Source: Cohnella endophytica
Lineage (GTDB): Bacteria; Bacillota; Bacilli; Paenibacillales; Paenibacillaceae
DNA length: 64,000 nt
Direction: 5' to 3'
Assembly: GCF_003628305.1 (NCBI RefSeq)
Contig: NZ_RBZM01000007.1
Coordinates: forward strand, 124,001 to 188,000
The position numbers and the translations under genes were made by a program. Positions 51,797 through 60,675 of this stretch are shown here, in pieces. Position 1 is the first letter of the stretch, and the number at the start of each line of letters is the position of its first letter. The notes under the pieces were generated by a model, which saw nothing but the letters and a program-made list of their open reading frames with translations, was not told the DNA's origin and ran no database searches.

Positions 51797-52657
51797 CTAT
51801 TCGATATGAAGGAAGGAAAGACGGGAGTTTTCTTTGTATTTGGAGGGAGAGACGCCAACCCATTTTTTGAATTGCTTGCTGAAATGGTGAATGTCGGGGT
51901 ATCCGGATCTGAGCGCAACCTCGCCAACCGGGATATCTGTAGAAGCAAGCAAGGTTTGCGCTTTCTGTAGTCTGATTTTGTTAACGTACAGAATCGGGGA
52001 AATTTTCATAATGTCATTGAAAATGTAATGGAAACGGGTGGGGGAAACCGCGAGTAAACCCGCTAATTCCTCGCGGGTAATCGGCTTGTCGATGTTCTGG
52101 TCGATGTATTCGAGAACGGCGGAGATTTTCGAGAAGTGAATGAAGAAATCCATGCTTTCCCGCTTGATTTTCGAAGCGTCCAGGATGGCGACCAGCAGTT
52201 CAAGCGCCAGCGCTCTGGCATGAATGACGGTTTTGATCGAGATTTTGTCGGAGGAGTTGCTGTCGGTAGATTCGGACAGTTGCTTTAACAAGGAAGAGAT
52301 TCTGTCGCTTTCCGCTCCCGTAACGACAGACGGCACGTTGAACAATGCCAAAATATCGATATTTTGCAAAAAAGTGTAGTGAATATGCGCGTAGTGTACT
52401 TTGCCGATATCCATTCTGTACTTGTGCTTGACATTAGGGGGGACGATTAGCGTGCTTCCGCTCCGGGCCGAGACAACCTCGTTCGTTTCGTATTCGCAGA
52501 AGCATTCCCCGACGATCGGGCACACGATCACGGTATAAGGAAGAAGCCTCCACTCGTCGAAATGGATGGAAGATACCGTTTGGTTGTTGGCATGGGAAAA
52601 AATAAAATGGGAAATCGTGTTTTCGATCAAATGGGAAAAGTCATGGCCTGTCGTCAT
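51797..52657 (-). CDS. AraC-family regulator with N-terminal cupin domain
   Basis: 286 residues from the ATG at 52657 (minus), behind AAAGGAG; an upstream extension would run over the divergent promoter. The sensor half contains STLIVPPNVKHKYRMDIGKV and VHYAHIHYTFLQNIDIL, a cupin pattern. The double HTH is ITREELAGLLAVSPTRFHYI then VGEVALRSGYPDIHHFSKQF and KKWVGVSPSKYKE. It is divergent from the ThuA/SDR genes, its probable targets, in a sugar-use region. Confidence 0.9.
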   Translation of the reverse strand: MTTGHDFSHLIENTISHFIFSHANNQTVSSIHFDEWRLLPYTVIVCPIVGECFCEYETNEVVSARSGSTLIVPPNVKHKYRMDIGKVHYAHIHYTFLQNIDILALFNVPSVVTGAESDRISSLLKQLSESTDSNSSDKISIKTVIHARALALELLVAILDASKIKRESMDFFIHFSKISAVLEYIDQNIDKPITREELAGLLAVSPTRFHYIFNDIMKISPILYVNKIRLQKAQTLLASTDIPVGEVALRSGYPDIHHFSKQFKKWVGVSPSKYKENSRLSFLHIE

Positions 52658-52751
52658 TGGCGGTCTATGCTCCTTTCGACAAGTTGTTCCGAACGCATGG
52701 TCGTTTCTTATATTAGTATAAACAAATCCAATGAACAAGGAGCTGGCCCGC

Positions 52752-53450
52752 ATGGCAAACCAACCGTTGAAGGTCTTATTGATCTCGGGAAATGAAAATC
52801 ATAAATGGCATAACTGGGAGGAAAACACGCCTCTTATTCAGGAAGCGCTTCAATCAGATAACGATATAGAGGTAACCGTATCGTTGGATATCGAAGTACT
52901 GGCCGGCGATTTGGACGGGTTCGATGTTCTTGCGTTTAACTATTGCAACTGGCACGATCCGACGGAGCTTAGCGAGCAGGCGAAAGCGAACGTGATCGGC
53001 TTCGCCGAGCAAGGGAAGGGAATCGTGATTTTGCATTTCGCCAACGGGGCGTTTAATTTCTCCTTGCCGGAGGCCGGAGCTTCCGATTGGCCGGAATACC
53101 GCCGAATCGTTCCCCGGGTGTGGAATCATCACGGAGAAAGCGCGCACGACGAATACGGAACCTTCACGGTGCGGATGCTGGACGAGTCCCACCCGATTAC
53201 TCAAAGTATCGCAACGTTCGATATTCAGGACGAGCTCTATTTCAAGCAAGAAGGCGACGTGGACATTCACCCTCTCTACGCCGCGGTATCCAATCTTACG
53301 AAGCAAGAGGAGCCGCTGGCGTGGACGTCCGGCTACCGGAATTCCCGCGTATATCAGACGCTGCTCGGTCACGATCGTCACGCCTATGCCGTTCCCGAGG
53401 TTCGCGAGACGTTGAGAAGAGCCGTTCGTTGGGTTGCCCGCAAACTCTAG
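52752..53450 (+). CDS. ThuA-like (trehalose utilisation family) protein
   Basis: 232 residues from ATG 52752, nine bases behind AAGGAG; ATG 52731 lacks a site. The class I amidotransferase-like fold of ThuA is recognised from KVLLISGNENHKWHNWEENT, DVLAFNYCNWHDPTELS, GKGIVILHFANGAFNF, a DEYGTFTVRMLDESHPITQ block, and the end PLAWTSGYRNSRVYQTLLGH. ThuA-like proteins act in disaccharide catabolism together with Gfo/Idh/MocA or SDR oxidoreductases, linked to keto-sugar steps. No amidotransferase Cys is seen in the usual place. Confidence 0.88.
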   Translation: MANQPLKVLLISGNENHKWHNWEENTPLIQEALQSDNDIEVTVSLDIEVLAGDLDGFDVLAFNYCNWHDPTELSEQAKANVIGFAEQGKGIVILHFANGAFNFSLPEAGASDWPEYRRIVPRVWNHHGESAHDEYGTFTVRMLDESHPITQSIATFDIQDELYFKQEGDVDIHPLYAAVSNLTKQEEPLAWTSGYRNSRVYQTLLGHDRHAYAVPEVRETLRRAVRWVARKL

Positions 53451-53574
53451 GATCAGGCCAGCGAGCAAGCTTCGGAGATAGATTCGCTAGGAGGCCGAAA
53501 TGGGATGAAGCGCTTGTTCGCGTCCATTGCACCGGCATTTTGGCGATACAAAGCCTATTCAGGAGGATTACGAG

Positions 53575-54297
53575 ATGAATAAATCCATTTGCGTTACGGG
53601 TGCCGACCGAGGCTTGGGCTTGGAATTGACGTTGAATTTTCTCGAGCGGGGATATACGGTATTCGCGGGCAAATATTTGGCCGAATGGAACGAGCTTGAC
53701 GCGCTTGCGGAGCGATATGGCGATCGGATTGTTCCCGTTCAGATGGACGTGTCGGACGATGCCAGTATCAAACGGGCCGGAGCTTTTATCGCCGACCGTA
53801 CCGACAAGCTCGATATGCTGATCAACAACGCGGGAATTCTGATCGACAGGGACGTTACCGTCTATGACGATCTTAATTTCGATCATATGATCAAGGAGTT
53901 TAACGTCAACTCGGTCGGTCCGCTTCGGATGACCCAAGCGCTAGCCGGTCTGTTGATGAATAGCGAAAGCAAGACGATCGTCAACATTTCTTCCGAGGCG
54001 GGACAAATCCGTCAGCCTACGAGGGAAGGCTGGTACGGATATTGCATGTCCAAAGCGGCGCTCAACATTCAATCCAATATTCTTCATAATCATCTGAAGA
54101 AAGAGGGAGGAAGAGTGCTCGTCATCTATCCGGGTTGGATGCAGACTTACATGAACGGTACGCTGGATACGACGGCCGAATTAACTTCCAAGCAGGCAGC
54201 AACCTATATCGCGGATACGATTGTTCGCCTTGGCGAAGCCGAAATCGAAGATCGTCCGCTGTTCGTGAACAATAAAGGCGAACAGATGGAATGGTAA
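53575..54297 (+). CDS. Short-chain dehydrogenase/reductase
   Basis: 240 residues from ATG 53575, preceded by CAGGAGG. The SDR pattern is complete: cofactor loop CVTGADRGLGLELTLNF, LDMLINNAGILID, a Ser in IVNISSEAG and the active YGYCMSKAALNIQ (Tyr and Lys). It is an NAD(P)-dependent oxidoreductase, probably of a sugar or sugar-derived ketone given the ThuA-like neighbour. Confidence 0.9.
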   Translation: MNKSICVTGADRGLGLELTLNFLERGYTVFAGKYLAEWNELDALAERYGDRIVPVQMDVSDDASIKRAGAFIADRTDKLDMLINNAGILIDRDVTVYDDLNFDHMIKEFNVNSVGPLRMTQALAGLLMNSESKTIVNISSEAGQIRQPTREGWYGYCMSKAALNIQSNILHNHLKKEGGRVLVIYPGWMQTYMNGTLDTTAELTSKQAATYIADTIVRLGEAEIEDRPLFVNNKGEQMEW

Positions 54298-54406
54298 GCT
54301 TGAGGCGTTAGGATGGCCAGACAATCCTGATACGGAATCTTGAAATTGACGAGCATAGACGAATGGATTAAATTTAGTTCAAAAGGGTTGCGGGGAGATA
54401 TGAGAG

Positions 54407-55534
54407 TTGAGAAAAGGGAACTTGGAGCTCTTTAAGAAAATAAATCGGGACCTCGTATTGGAAATGATCCGTTCCCACCAGCCGATCAGCCGTGCGAAAG
54501 TCGCACAGAAACTGAACTTCAGCCGATCGACCGTTTCAACGATCGTCGACGAGTTGATCGCGAAGAAATTCGTCGTCGAAACGGGCTTGGGGTCCTCGAC
54601 CAAAGAAGGCGGCAGAAGGGCGATCGAGCTTGGATTCAACCCGCAGTCCGGCTATGGCGTTGGCGTTGAACTAACGGCTACGGGGCTTTTCATCTGCATT
54701 ACGGATCTCGACGGGAACGTCGCCTGGAAGGAGCAGTGGGAAACCGACAAGGATTTTAAGACGATCTACGAGTGCATTCGGTCAAGCTTGCGCAAGGCTT
54801 CGGTCTCGATGGATTCCGTAATCGCCGTCGGCTTCTGCGTCCCCGGCTTAACGAACAGCAAGGAAGGCATTGTCGTGGACGCGCCGGAATTTGGCTGGAA
54901 AGACGTTCGTTTCGTCGAAGAAATGAAAAAACATTTGGACATGCCCGTCTATATTAACAACGACGTGAACTGCGCGGCTTTGGGCGAGCGTTGGGTCGGC
55001 GGCGCCAAAGACTTGGAAGACTTCATCTACATCTACATCGGACTCGGATCCGGCGTAGGCAGCGCGATTGTCGCGAACGGAAACTTGGTGCTTGGCAAAG
55101 ATTTTATGGCCGGAGAGATCGCGTATCTCATTCAGGAAGATGATGTATCCCGCAATCAGGTTAACGTGGCCGGCCAATTCGGAGTTTTCGAGAAAAAAAT
55201 ATCGGGAAAGTCGCTCGCCGAGGACGAGAGTTCGGTGCAAGCTTTGTTTAAGGGTTATGAACAAGGGGATCCCCGAGCCGTTCAGACGATGAACCGCTTT
55301 GTCACGCATCTGTCCATCGGAATCTCCAACATGGTCAGCCTGCTGAATCCGGAGAAGGTGATTCTCGGCGGCGAGGTTTCCGGTTATTTGCAGCCGTTGC
55401 TGGCCGAAATTCAATCTGCCGTCGGCAAGATGACTCCGATTCGGACGACAGTGGAAACCACCAGGATGGGATCGGAAGCCGGTGTTCTCGGGGTTATCGC
55501 GCATGCTTTCGACCAAGAGCAGAACGTCCTATAA
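54407..55534 (+). CDS. ROK-family transcription regulator (XylR/NagC type)
   Basis: 375 residues from TTG 54407 (GGGAGATATGAGAG upstream). An N-terminal wHTH (ISRAKVAQKLNFSRSTVSTI) is joined to a sugar-kinase-like domain: YGVGVELTATGLFICITDLD, VPGLTNSKEG, YINNDVNCAALGERWVGGAK and GLGSGVGSAIVANGNLVLGK. The Cys cluster (CxCGxxGC) that binds zinc in most ROK proteins is absent; GQFGVFEKKISG stands in its place. It is closely similar to the kinase-like protein encoded next. A XylR-like operator lies just downstream of this gene, at the promoter of that operon. Confidence 0.88.
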   Translation: MRKGNLELFKKINRDLVLEMIRSHQPISRAKVAQKLNFSRSTVSTIVDELIAKKFVVETGLGSSTKEGGRRAIELGFNPQSGYGVGVELTATGLFICITDLDGNVAWKEQWETDKDFKTIYECIRSSLRKASVSMDSVIAVGFCVPGLTNSKEGIVVDAPEFGWKDVRFVEEMKKHLDMPVYINNDVNCAALGERWVGGAKDLEDFIYIYIGLGSGVGSAIVANGNLVLGKDFMAGEIAYLIQEDDVSRNQVNVAGQFGVFEKKISGKSLAEDESSVQALFKGYEQGDPRAVQTMNRFVTHLSIGISNMVSLLNPEKVILGGEVSGYLQPLLAEIQSAVGKMTPIRTTVETTRMGSEAGVLGVIAHAFDQEQNVL

Positions 55535-55544
55535 TCATTCCTAT

Positions 55545-55589
55545 AAACACGTCCAGGTTCGGTTGTTCCACACGAACCTGGACGTGTTT
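55545..55589 (+). terminator. Terminator of the ROK regulator gene
   Basis: AAACACGTCCAGGTTCG (55545-55561) pairs perfectly with CGAACCTGGACGTGTTT (55573-55589) across an 11-base loop. Confidence 0.85.
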
Positions 55590-55591
55590 AT

Positions 55592-55669
55592 TTAGTTTGT
55601 TTTGTAATTGACATAACTGTGAAAGCGATTTATAATCGGTTTAGTTAGTACGTACAGACAACAAACTAA
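55592..55669 (+). promoter_or_regulatory. Consensus promoter with XylR-like operator and possible cre site
   Basis: TTGACA (55608-55613) and TATAAT (55631-55636) are perfect boxes 17 bases apart. Just after the -10 box, TTAGTTAGT (55641-55649) and ACAAACTAA (55661-55669) form an inverted repeat much like the TTAGTTTGTT-type operators of XylR. A direct half-site TTAGTTTGTTTTG (55592-55604) lies upstream of the -35. TGAAAGCGATTTAT (55620-55633), within spacer and -10, matches 12 of 14 positions of the CcpA (cre) consensus. The layout implies repression by the ROK regulator and by CcpA. Confidence 0.75.
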
Positions 55670-55708
55670 CCAGAAATGCTGGATTTGCAGTGCTGAAAGA
55701 GGGATTAC

Positions 55709-56638
55709 ATGGCGAGAGATATAGAAGGACAACCATCTCGTTCCGAGCCATTATACGGCCTTGGAGTCGATATCGGCGGAACGAAAATCATGATGCTTAT
55801 TGCCAATCAAGACGGAGAAGTCGTGTACAAAAAAAAGGTAAACACCTCCGAACACTTCGAAGCCATCTCCGAGCAAATTAAGGAATGCCTTCGGGATGCC
55901 GCCGTATCTTTGGACCAAGTGGCCGCCATAGGGTTCGGCGTTCCGGGAATTACGAACAGCGAAGACGGTACCGTCATAGAAGCTCCGGCTTTGAACTGGA
56001 AACACGTTCCGTTCCGCGACGAAATGCAGCGTTACTTTAACAAGCCGGTCTTCGTCGACAACGACGTGAACTGCGCGGCTCTCGGCGAACGCTGGGTAGG
56101 CTCGGCGAAGGATACGAGCGACTTCATAGTCGTGGCAATCGGGACGGGCGTCGGAAGCGCGATCATGGCGAACGGTTCGTTGGTGAAAGGCAGTAACCAT
56201 ATGGCGGGGGAAGTCGCCTATTTGGTCGTGGAACAAGACGAAGTCGGCCGCGAGGACAACGTCTTCGGACAATTCGGAATGTTCGAGAAAAAAATATCCG
56301 GCATGGCTTTGGCTCAGCATGGCGATTCGCCTCATTCCTTGTTCGAACAATACGTCCGAGGGGATGAAGAATCCGTGACGATCATTCATCGATTCGTAGC
56401 GGATTTATCGATGGGCATCGCTAATATGGTAAGTTTGCTTAACCCGCAGAAGGTCATCTTGTGCGGCGGGGTTTCTCAATCGTTGTTCCCGGTGTTGGAG
56501 CTTATACGCTCGAAAGTGGCGAGTTTGACGCCGATTCCCACGACGATAGAATTGACTGTCATCGGGGAGGAAGCGGGAGCCGTCGGAGCGGTCGCTCTTG
56601 CATTCGAACAAATAGGAATTCTAACAAAGGGGAGATAA
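55709..56638 (+). CDS. ROK-family sugar kinase-like protein
   Basis: 309 residues, ATG 55709 after a GAGGGATT site. The ATP phosphate loop is LGVDIGGTKIMMLIAN. The catalytic Asp is in VFVDNDVNCAALGE, and VVAIGTGVGSAIMANG follows. As in the upstream regulator, the zinc-binding Cys cluster is missing and replaced by FGQFGMFEKKISG. It resembles the regulator closely throughout but lacks the HTH, so the pair arose by duplication. Probable role: phosphorylation of an imported or released sugar at position 6, feeding NagB if the sugar is an amino sugar. Overall activity needs proof given the missing zinc site. Confidence 0.82.
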   Translation: MARDIEGQPSRSEPLYGLGVDIGGTKIMMLIANQDGEVVYKKKVNTSEHFEAISEQIKECLRDAAVSLDQVAAIGFGVPGITNSEDGTVIEAPALNWKHVPFRDEMQRYFNKPVFVDNDVNCAALGERWVGSAKDTSDFIVVAIGTGVGSAIMANGSLVKGSNHMAGEVAYLVVEQDEVGREDNVFGQFGMFEKKISGMALAQHGDSPHSLFEQYVRGDEESVTIIHRFVADLSMGIANMVSLLNPQKVILCGGVSQSLFPVLELIRSKVASLTPIPTTIELTVIGEEAGAVGAVALAFEQIGILTKGR

Positions 56639-56639
56639 C

Positions 56640-57362
56640 ATGAAGACGTACATCGGGCGCGACTACCGGGAAATGTCTCTGCGGGCTGCCGAATTGATCA
56701 TTCAACATATTAAGCAGAAACCCGATTCCCTGGTTTGCTTCGCCGCGGGAAATACGCCGATCGGCACGTTCTCATGTTTAGTGGAAGCCTTGCGGAATGG
56801 CGAGGTGAACTTCGATCGATGCCGCTTCATCAGCCTGGATGAATGGGTCGGATTGAACGGCAAAGACGAAGGCAGCTGTAGACAAACGATGGACCTTCAT
56901 TTTTTCGGTCCGTGCGGCATTAAAGAAGAGAACGTTCATTTCTTTAACGGAACAAGCGACAACCTGGAAGAGGAATGCAAGAAGATGGACGAGCTGATCG
57001 GATCCCACGGGAAAATCGATTTATTGCTGCTCGGCGTCGGAATGAACGGCCACCTGGGCTTTAACGAGCCCCAAGTCAGCTTTGATCTATACTCGCACGT
57101 CATTGACCTCGACTCCGTGACCAAACAAGTTTCCTCGAAGTATTTTCAAGAGGAGAAAGATCTGCAACGGGGAATCACGCTGGGGATCAAACATGTGCTG
57201 CAAGCGGGCAATGTCATCGTCGTGGTCGATGGAGAAAAGAAAGCGGAAATCATGAGACAAGCTTTGCATCATGAAGTGACGAACGAAGTTCCGGTAACGG
57301 TCTTACAGCGGCATCCGAACGTACACTTTTGTCTGGACGAGGCGGCAGCGGCATTCATTTGA
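56640..57362 (+). CDS. nagB: Glucosamine-6-phosphate deaminase family protein
   Basis: 240 residues, ATG 56640 one base after the kinase stop, with GGGGAGA as ribosome site. The NagB pattern is clear: CFAAGNTPIGTFSCL (phosphate loop), FISLDEWVGLNG (catalytic Asp), and LGVGMNGHLGFNEPQ (His and Glu of the ring-opening relay). NagB converts glucosamine-6-phosphate to fructose-6-phosphate and ammonia. The RNGH/MNGH variant is common in Bacillales. Its place behind a ROK kinase and before an ABC importer suggests amino-sugar use; a related sugar-phosphate isomerase role cannot be excluded. Confidence 0.85.
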   Translation: MKTYIGRDYREMSLRAAELIIQHIKQKPDSLVCFAAGNTPIGTFSCLVEALRNGEVNFDRCRFISLDEWVGLNGKDEGSCRQTMDLHFFGPCGIKEENVHFFNGTSDNLEEECKKMDELIGSHGKIDLLLLGVGMNGHLGFNEPQVSFDLYSHVIDLDSVTKQVSSKYFQEEKDLQRGITLGIKHVLQAGNVIVVVDGEKKAEIMRQALHHEVTNEVPVTVLQRHPNVHFCLDEAAAAFI

Positions 57363-57450
57363 TCCATGAAACTGCCGATAGGTTTCAATGTACGCATCGA
57401 AATCATCATCCGAGAGAGCAAACAAATCCGATTTCAAAGGGGACACTCAA

Positions 57451-58776
57451 ATGAACAAATGGAAAGCTAGTCTAGCCCTAAGCGCAGTATCGATCTTGGC
57501 CGCCGGCATGGTGGGTTGCGGTTCCAAAAATACGTCGGATGCATCTGGAAACGCTTCCGCATCCGCTTCCGGTTCCAATAAATTCAAGCTTACCGTCACT
57601 TCGAGCATGACCGACGAGTCGCGGGTGGAGATCATGAACGAAACGATCAAACTATTCAACCAAACGCACCCGAACGTAACGATTGAATACAATCCGAGCC
57701 CATGGTCCGAGTATGCCCAAAACCTGAAGCTAGCATTTACTTCCGGAGCGGGACAAGATATCGTTTACGTGGACGACACGATGCAGCAGATGCTGCAAAA
57801 AAACAACTATTTGTTAGATATCACCGATGAAGTGAATAGCCGGGGCTGGGCCGACAAACAAGTGCCGGGCGCTATTGAATTCCAGAACGCGCGGACTCCG
57901 GGCAAAGACTACAGCGTTCCGTTCATGACGGCTCCCGTCGTTGTTTACTACAACAAAGACATCTTTAACAAGTTGAACCTGACGCCTCCGAAAACGATGG
58001 ACGAGTTAAACTCAATCATGGCGAAAGTCAAAGAAGCCGGCTACGTTCCGATGGAAAACGGCGGAATGTCCAACACGCCGAAGATGTGGTCCGTGTTTAA
58101 TATGATTTACAACCAAACGTCCAAGGACGACGTTCAACAGTTCTATTTCCAAAAAGGAATCACGCCTGCATTCGAAAAAGCGATAGTTTCCGCTCTGACA
58201 CAAGTCAACGACTGGCAAAACAGCGGATACTTCCGGAAAGAAGACGCTTCGATCGATGGCAACGCGGTACCTACGTACTACGCCAAAGGACAGTCTGCCA
58301 TGGTTCTAGGCGGCAACTGGGACATCCCGACCTATGAGGGCACGAAAGTGCCGACGGGCGCGTTCGCTTTCCCGGCAGCAGACGCGAGCAGCCAATCGCA
58401 TGCGATCGTCAACGCGACGGACGGCGGATGGGCACTCAACGCGGACCTGAGCGACGAGAAAAAACAAGCGGCTTTGGATTTCATCGATACGTTTATGAAT
58501 CCGGAAATCGTCAAGCTCTGGTATGAAGGCGGTTCTACTCCGACGGTTAAGGCGGACATGTCGGGCGCCAATGCTTCCGATCTGAAGAAAGAAGTGGATC
58601 AATCGATTCAATCGACGGAAATGGGCTTCTTCTTGGACAACGCAGTGCCGGGTCTCGCGGATATTATAAACAAACAACTGCAAATGATGTCGTTCCACAA
58701 GACAACGCCCGAACAAGCATGGGAAGAAATCAAGAAAGAATACAACAAGCTCGTCCTAGTGGCGCAAGGTCAATAA
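57451..58776 (+). CDS. ABC transporter solute-binding lipoprotein (family 1)
   Basis: 441 residues from ATG 57451, behind AAAGGGGACAC; the open frame upstream has no start signal. A lipobox (MVGCG) gives a lipidated Cys at about residue 23, followed by a Ser/Ala-rich linker. The mature protein starts KFKLTVTSSMTDESRVEIMN. VPFMTAPVVVYYNKDIFNKL and DGGWALNADLSDEKKQAALD mark carbohydrate-binding family 1. It feeds the two permeases encoded next. Confidence 0.92.
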   Translation: MNKWKASLALSAVSILAAGMVGCGSKNTSDASGNASASASGSNKFKLTVTSSMTDESRVEIMNETIKLFNQTHPNVTIEYNPSPWSEYAQNLKLAFTSGAGQDIVYVDDTMQQMLQKNNYLLDITDEVNSRGWADKQVPGAIEFQNARTPGKDYSVPFMTAPVVVYYNKDIFNKLNLTPPKTMDELNSIMAKVKEAGYVPMENGGMSNTPKMWSVFNMIYNQTSKDDVQQFYFQKGITPAFEKAIVSALTQVNDWQNSGYFRKEDASIDGNAVPTYYAKGQSAMVLGGNWDIPTYEGTKVPTGAFAFPAADASSQSHAIVNATDGGWALNADLSDEKKQAALDFIDTFMNPEIVKLWYEGGSTPTVKADMSGANASDLKKEVDQSIQSTEMGFFLDNAVPGLADIINKQLQMMSFHKTTPEQAWEEIKKEYNKLVLVAQGQ

Positions 58777-58861
58777 GCAACCGAATAAGTAACCGACAAC
58801 CGATGTCCTTTAGCCCCTTGCGGGTTAGAGGACATCCATCCTATATGATGAGGCGATGTAA

Positions 58862-59779
58862 GTGAAACAAGAAGCCATTCCTTATCTTAAACGCATCATT
58901 AAACGCAGAAGCCCGGAGAAGACCAATCCTCTAGCTTATTTGTTCTTGCTTCCCGCGTTTGCTATGGTGATCTGGTTCATGGTGTGGCCGGCTATGCAAA
59001 CATTCTATATCAGCATGACGAACTGGGATGGCATCAGTCCTAAGCGGTTTGTCGGGATGCAAAACTATATTCATCTATTTACCGACGAGCCGATGTTCGC
59101 GAAGGCGATCAAAAATACGCTGCTTTGGGTGCTCGGCGGAGCGACGGTTCCCGTCTGGCTCGGCCTTGTTTTCGCCAACCTGCTCGTCAGAGGCAAGGTC
59201 AAGTTCACTAAATGGTATCAGCTGGGCTTTTTCTTCCCGCAGATCATTTCGTCCGTTATCGCGGCCGTCATCTGGAAGTGGATTTACGACCCGACCTTCG
59301 GGCCGCTGTCCGCGATTCTGGATAAGCTCGGGATCGCGCGGCCGGTCGCAGGCTGGTTGGGCAATCCGGATCTGGTCATGATTGCGCTGTTCGTCATTTT
59401 CGTCTGGGGCAGCTTCGGCTATACGACGATGATCTTCACCGCCGCGCTGCAGGGCGTGGATTCGCAACTGTACGACGCGGCGAACATCGACGGATGCGGG
59501 GCATGGGGCCAATTCCGCCATGTGTCGATTCCTGGGTTACGGCAAACGATCACGACGGTCGTCATTCTGATGACTATCGGTTCCTTCAGCGTGTTCGATA
59601 TCGTCATGGCCACGACCAAAGGCGGTCCGGGATACAGCTCCTATGTCATCTCGTATTACGTCTATACGCAAGGCTTTATCGTTAATCGATTGGGATTCGC
59701 GGCGGCGGCCTCCATTCTGTTGACCGTGTTCATACTGATCGTCTCCAGATCCATCATTCTGATCAGGGAAAAGGACTAA
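58862..59779 (+). CDS. ABC sugar permease, MalF/UgpA type
   Basis: 305 residues from GTG 58862, with GAGG eight bases ahead. Six membrane helices; TNPLAYLFLLPAFAMVIWFM begins the first. The EAA loop is LYDAANIDGCGAWGQFRHVS before IPGLRQT. First of the two channel subunits; seven bases separate it from the second. Confidence 0.92.
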   Translation: MKQEAIPYLKRIIKRRSPEKTNPLAYLFLLPAFAMVIWFMVWPAMQTFYISMTNWDGISPKRFVGMQNYIHLFTDEPMFAKAIKNTLLWVLGGATVPVWLGLVFANLLVRGKVKFTKWYQLGFFFPQIISSVIAAVIWKWIYDPTFGPLSAILDKLGIARPVAGWLGNPDLVMIALFVIFVWGSFGYTTMIFTAALQGVDSQLYDAANIDGCGAWGQFRHVSIPGLRQTITTVVILMTIGSFSVFDIVMATTKGGPGYSSYVISYYVYTQGFIVNRLGFAAAASILLTVFILIVSRSIILIREKD

Positions 59780-59786
59780 TGAGCTT

Positions 59787-60626
59787 ATGACCATGACCCG
59801 ATCTTCGTTGATCCGACGTATACTCGTTTATGCCGTCATGACTTGTACGGCATTGCTGACGATTGCTCCGTTCCTGTTGATCATTAGTACGTCCCTTAAA
59901 ACGACGGATGAAATCAATATTTACGGACCGTTGTCTTTGCCGCATGTCGTGCATTGGGATAATTACTCCCGAATTTGGGAGGTCGGCAAATTCCTGACCT
60001 ACTATAAGAACAGCGTGATCGTTACCGCGGTCGTCGTGTTGTTCGTCATCGTCTTTTCCTTACTCGGCGCTTATCCGTTCGCTTATATGAAATTCAGAGC
60101 AAAAGGAATATTCTTTCTTATCGTCCTGTGGGGACTGACGATTCCGCTGGATTTGATCATTATTCCGTTGTTCAACAACTTGAAATCGATGGGGTTGTTA
60201 AATACGATTTGGTCGCTAATCCTGCCTCAAATCGCGATGAGCATTCCGTTCGCCATATTTTTGCTGCGGGGTTTCATGAAGGACATTCCGAATGCCCTGC
60301 TTGAATCGGCCCGCATGGACGGCTCGACCGAAATGAAAAATTTGTACTATATCATTATGCCGATGTTATACGCGCCATTGGTGTCACTGATCGTATTTAC
60401 GGCCATCGGGACTTGGAACAACTTTATGCTTCCGACGATTTTGATCCAGAACGATCATTTGCGGACATTGCCGGTAGGCCTAAATTATTTCCAAACGAAA
60501 TTCACGATGAATTATCCGATGATCGCAACGGCGGCGATCGTATCGGCTTTGCCTGCCGCCATTACGTATATCGTTTTCCAGCGTAATATTTTATCCGGCG
60601 CCATGGTAGGGGCTTTGAAGGAATAG
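59787..60626 (+). CDS. ABC sugar permease, MalG/UgpE type
   Basis: 279 residues from ATG 59787. Six membrane helices, first one RILVYAVMTCTALLTIAPFL. The EAA loop is LLESARMDGSTEMKNLYYII then MPMLYAP. No ATPase gene follows; the importer presumably uses a shared MsmK-like ATPase encoded elsewhere. Confidence 0.92.
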   Translation: MTMTRSSLIRRILVYAVMTCTALLTIAPFLLIISTSLKTTDEINIYGPLSLPHVVHWDNYSRIWEVGKFLTYYKNSVIVTAVVVLFVIVFSLLGAYPFAYMKFRAKGIFFLIVLWGLTIPLDLIIIPLFNNLKSMGLLNTIWSLILPQIAMSIPFAIFLLRGFMKDIPNALLESARMDGSTEMKNLYYIIMPMLYAPLVSLIVFTAIGTWNNFMLPTILIQNDHLRTLPVGLNYFQTKFTMNYPMIATAAIVSALPAAITYIVFQRNILSGAMVGALKE

Positions 60627-60675
60627 CGGCCTTATCGAATCGCCATCACAACTGATGCAAAGGGGTATTTAAACG

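Noticed and set aside
51507..51809. Plus-strand 100-codon frame in the same gap
   Set aside because: No ribosome site, random composition, and it overlaps the 3' end of the AraC gene.
56640..57362. Asn for Asp in the NagB catalytic loop (MNGH instead of NDGH) taken as inactivation
   Set aside because: Asn at this position is, as I recall, usual in Bacillales NagB proteins, and the other catalytic residues are intact.
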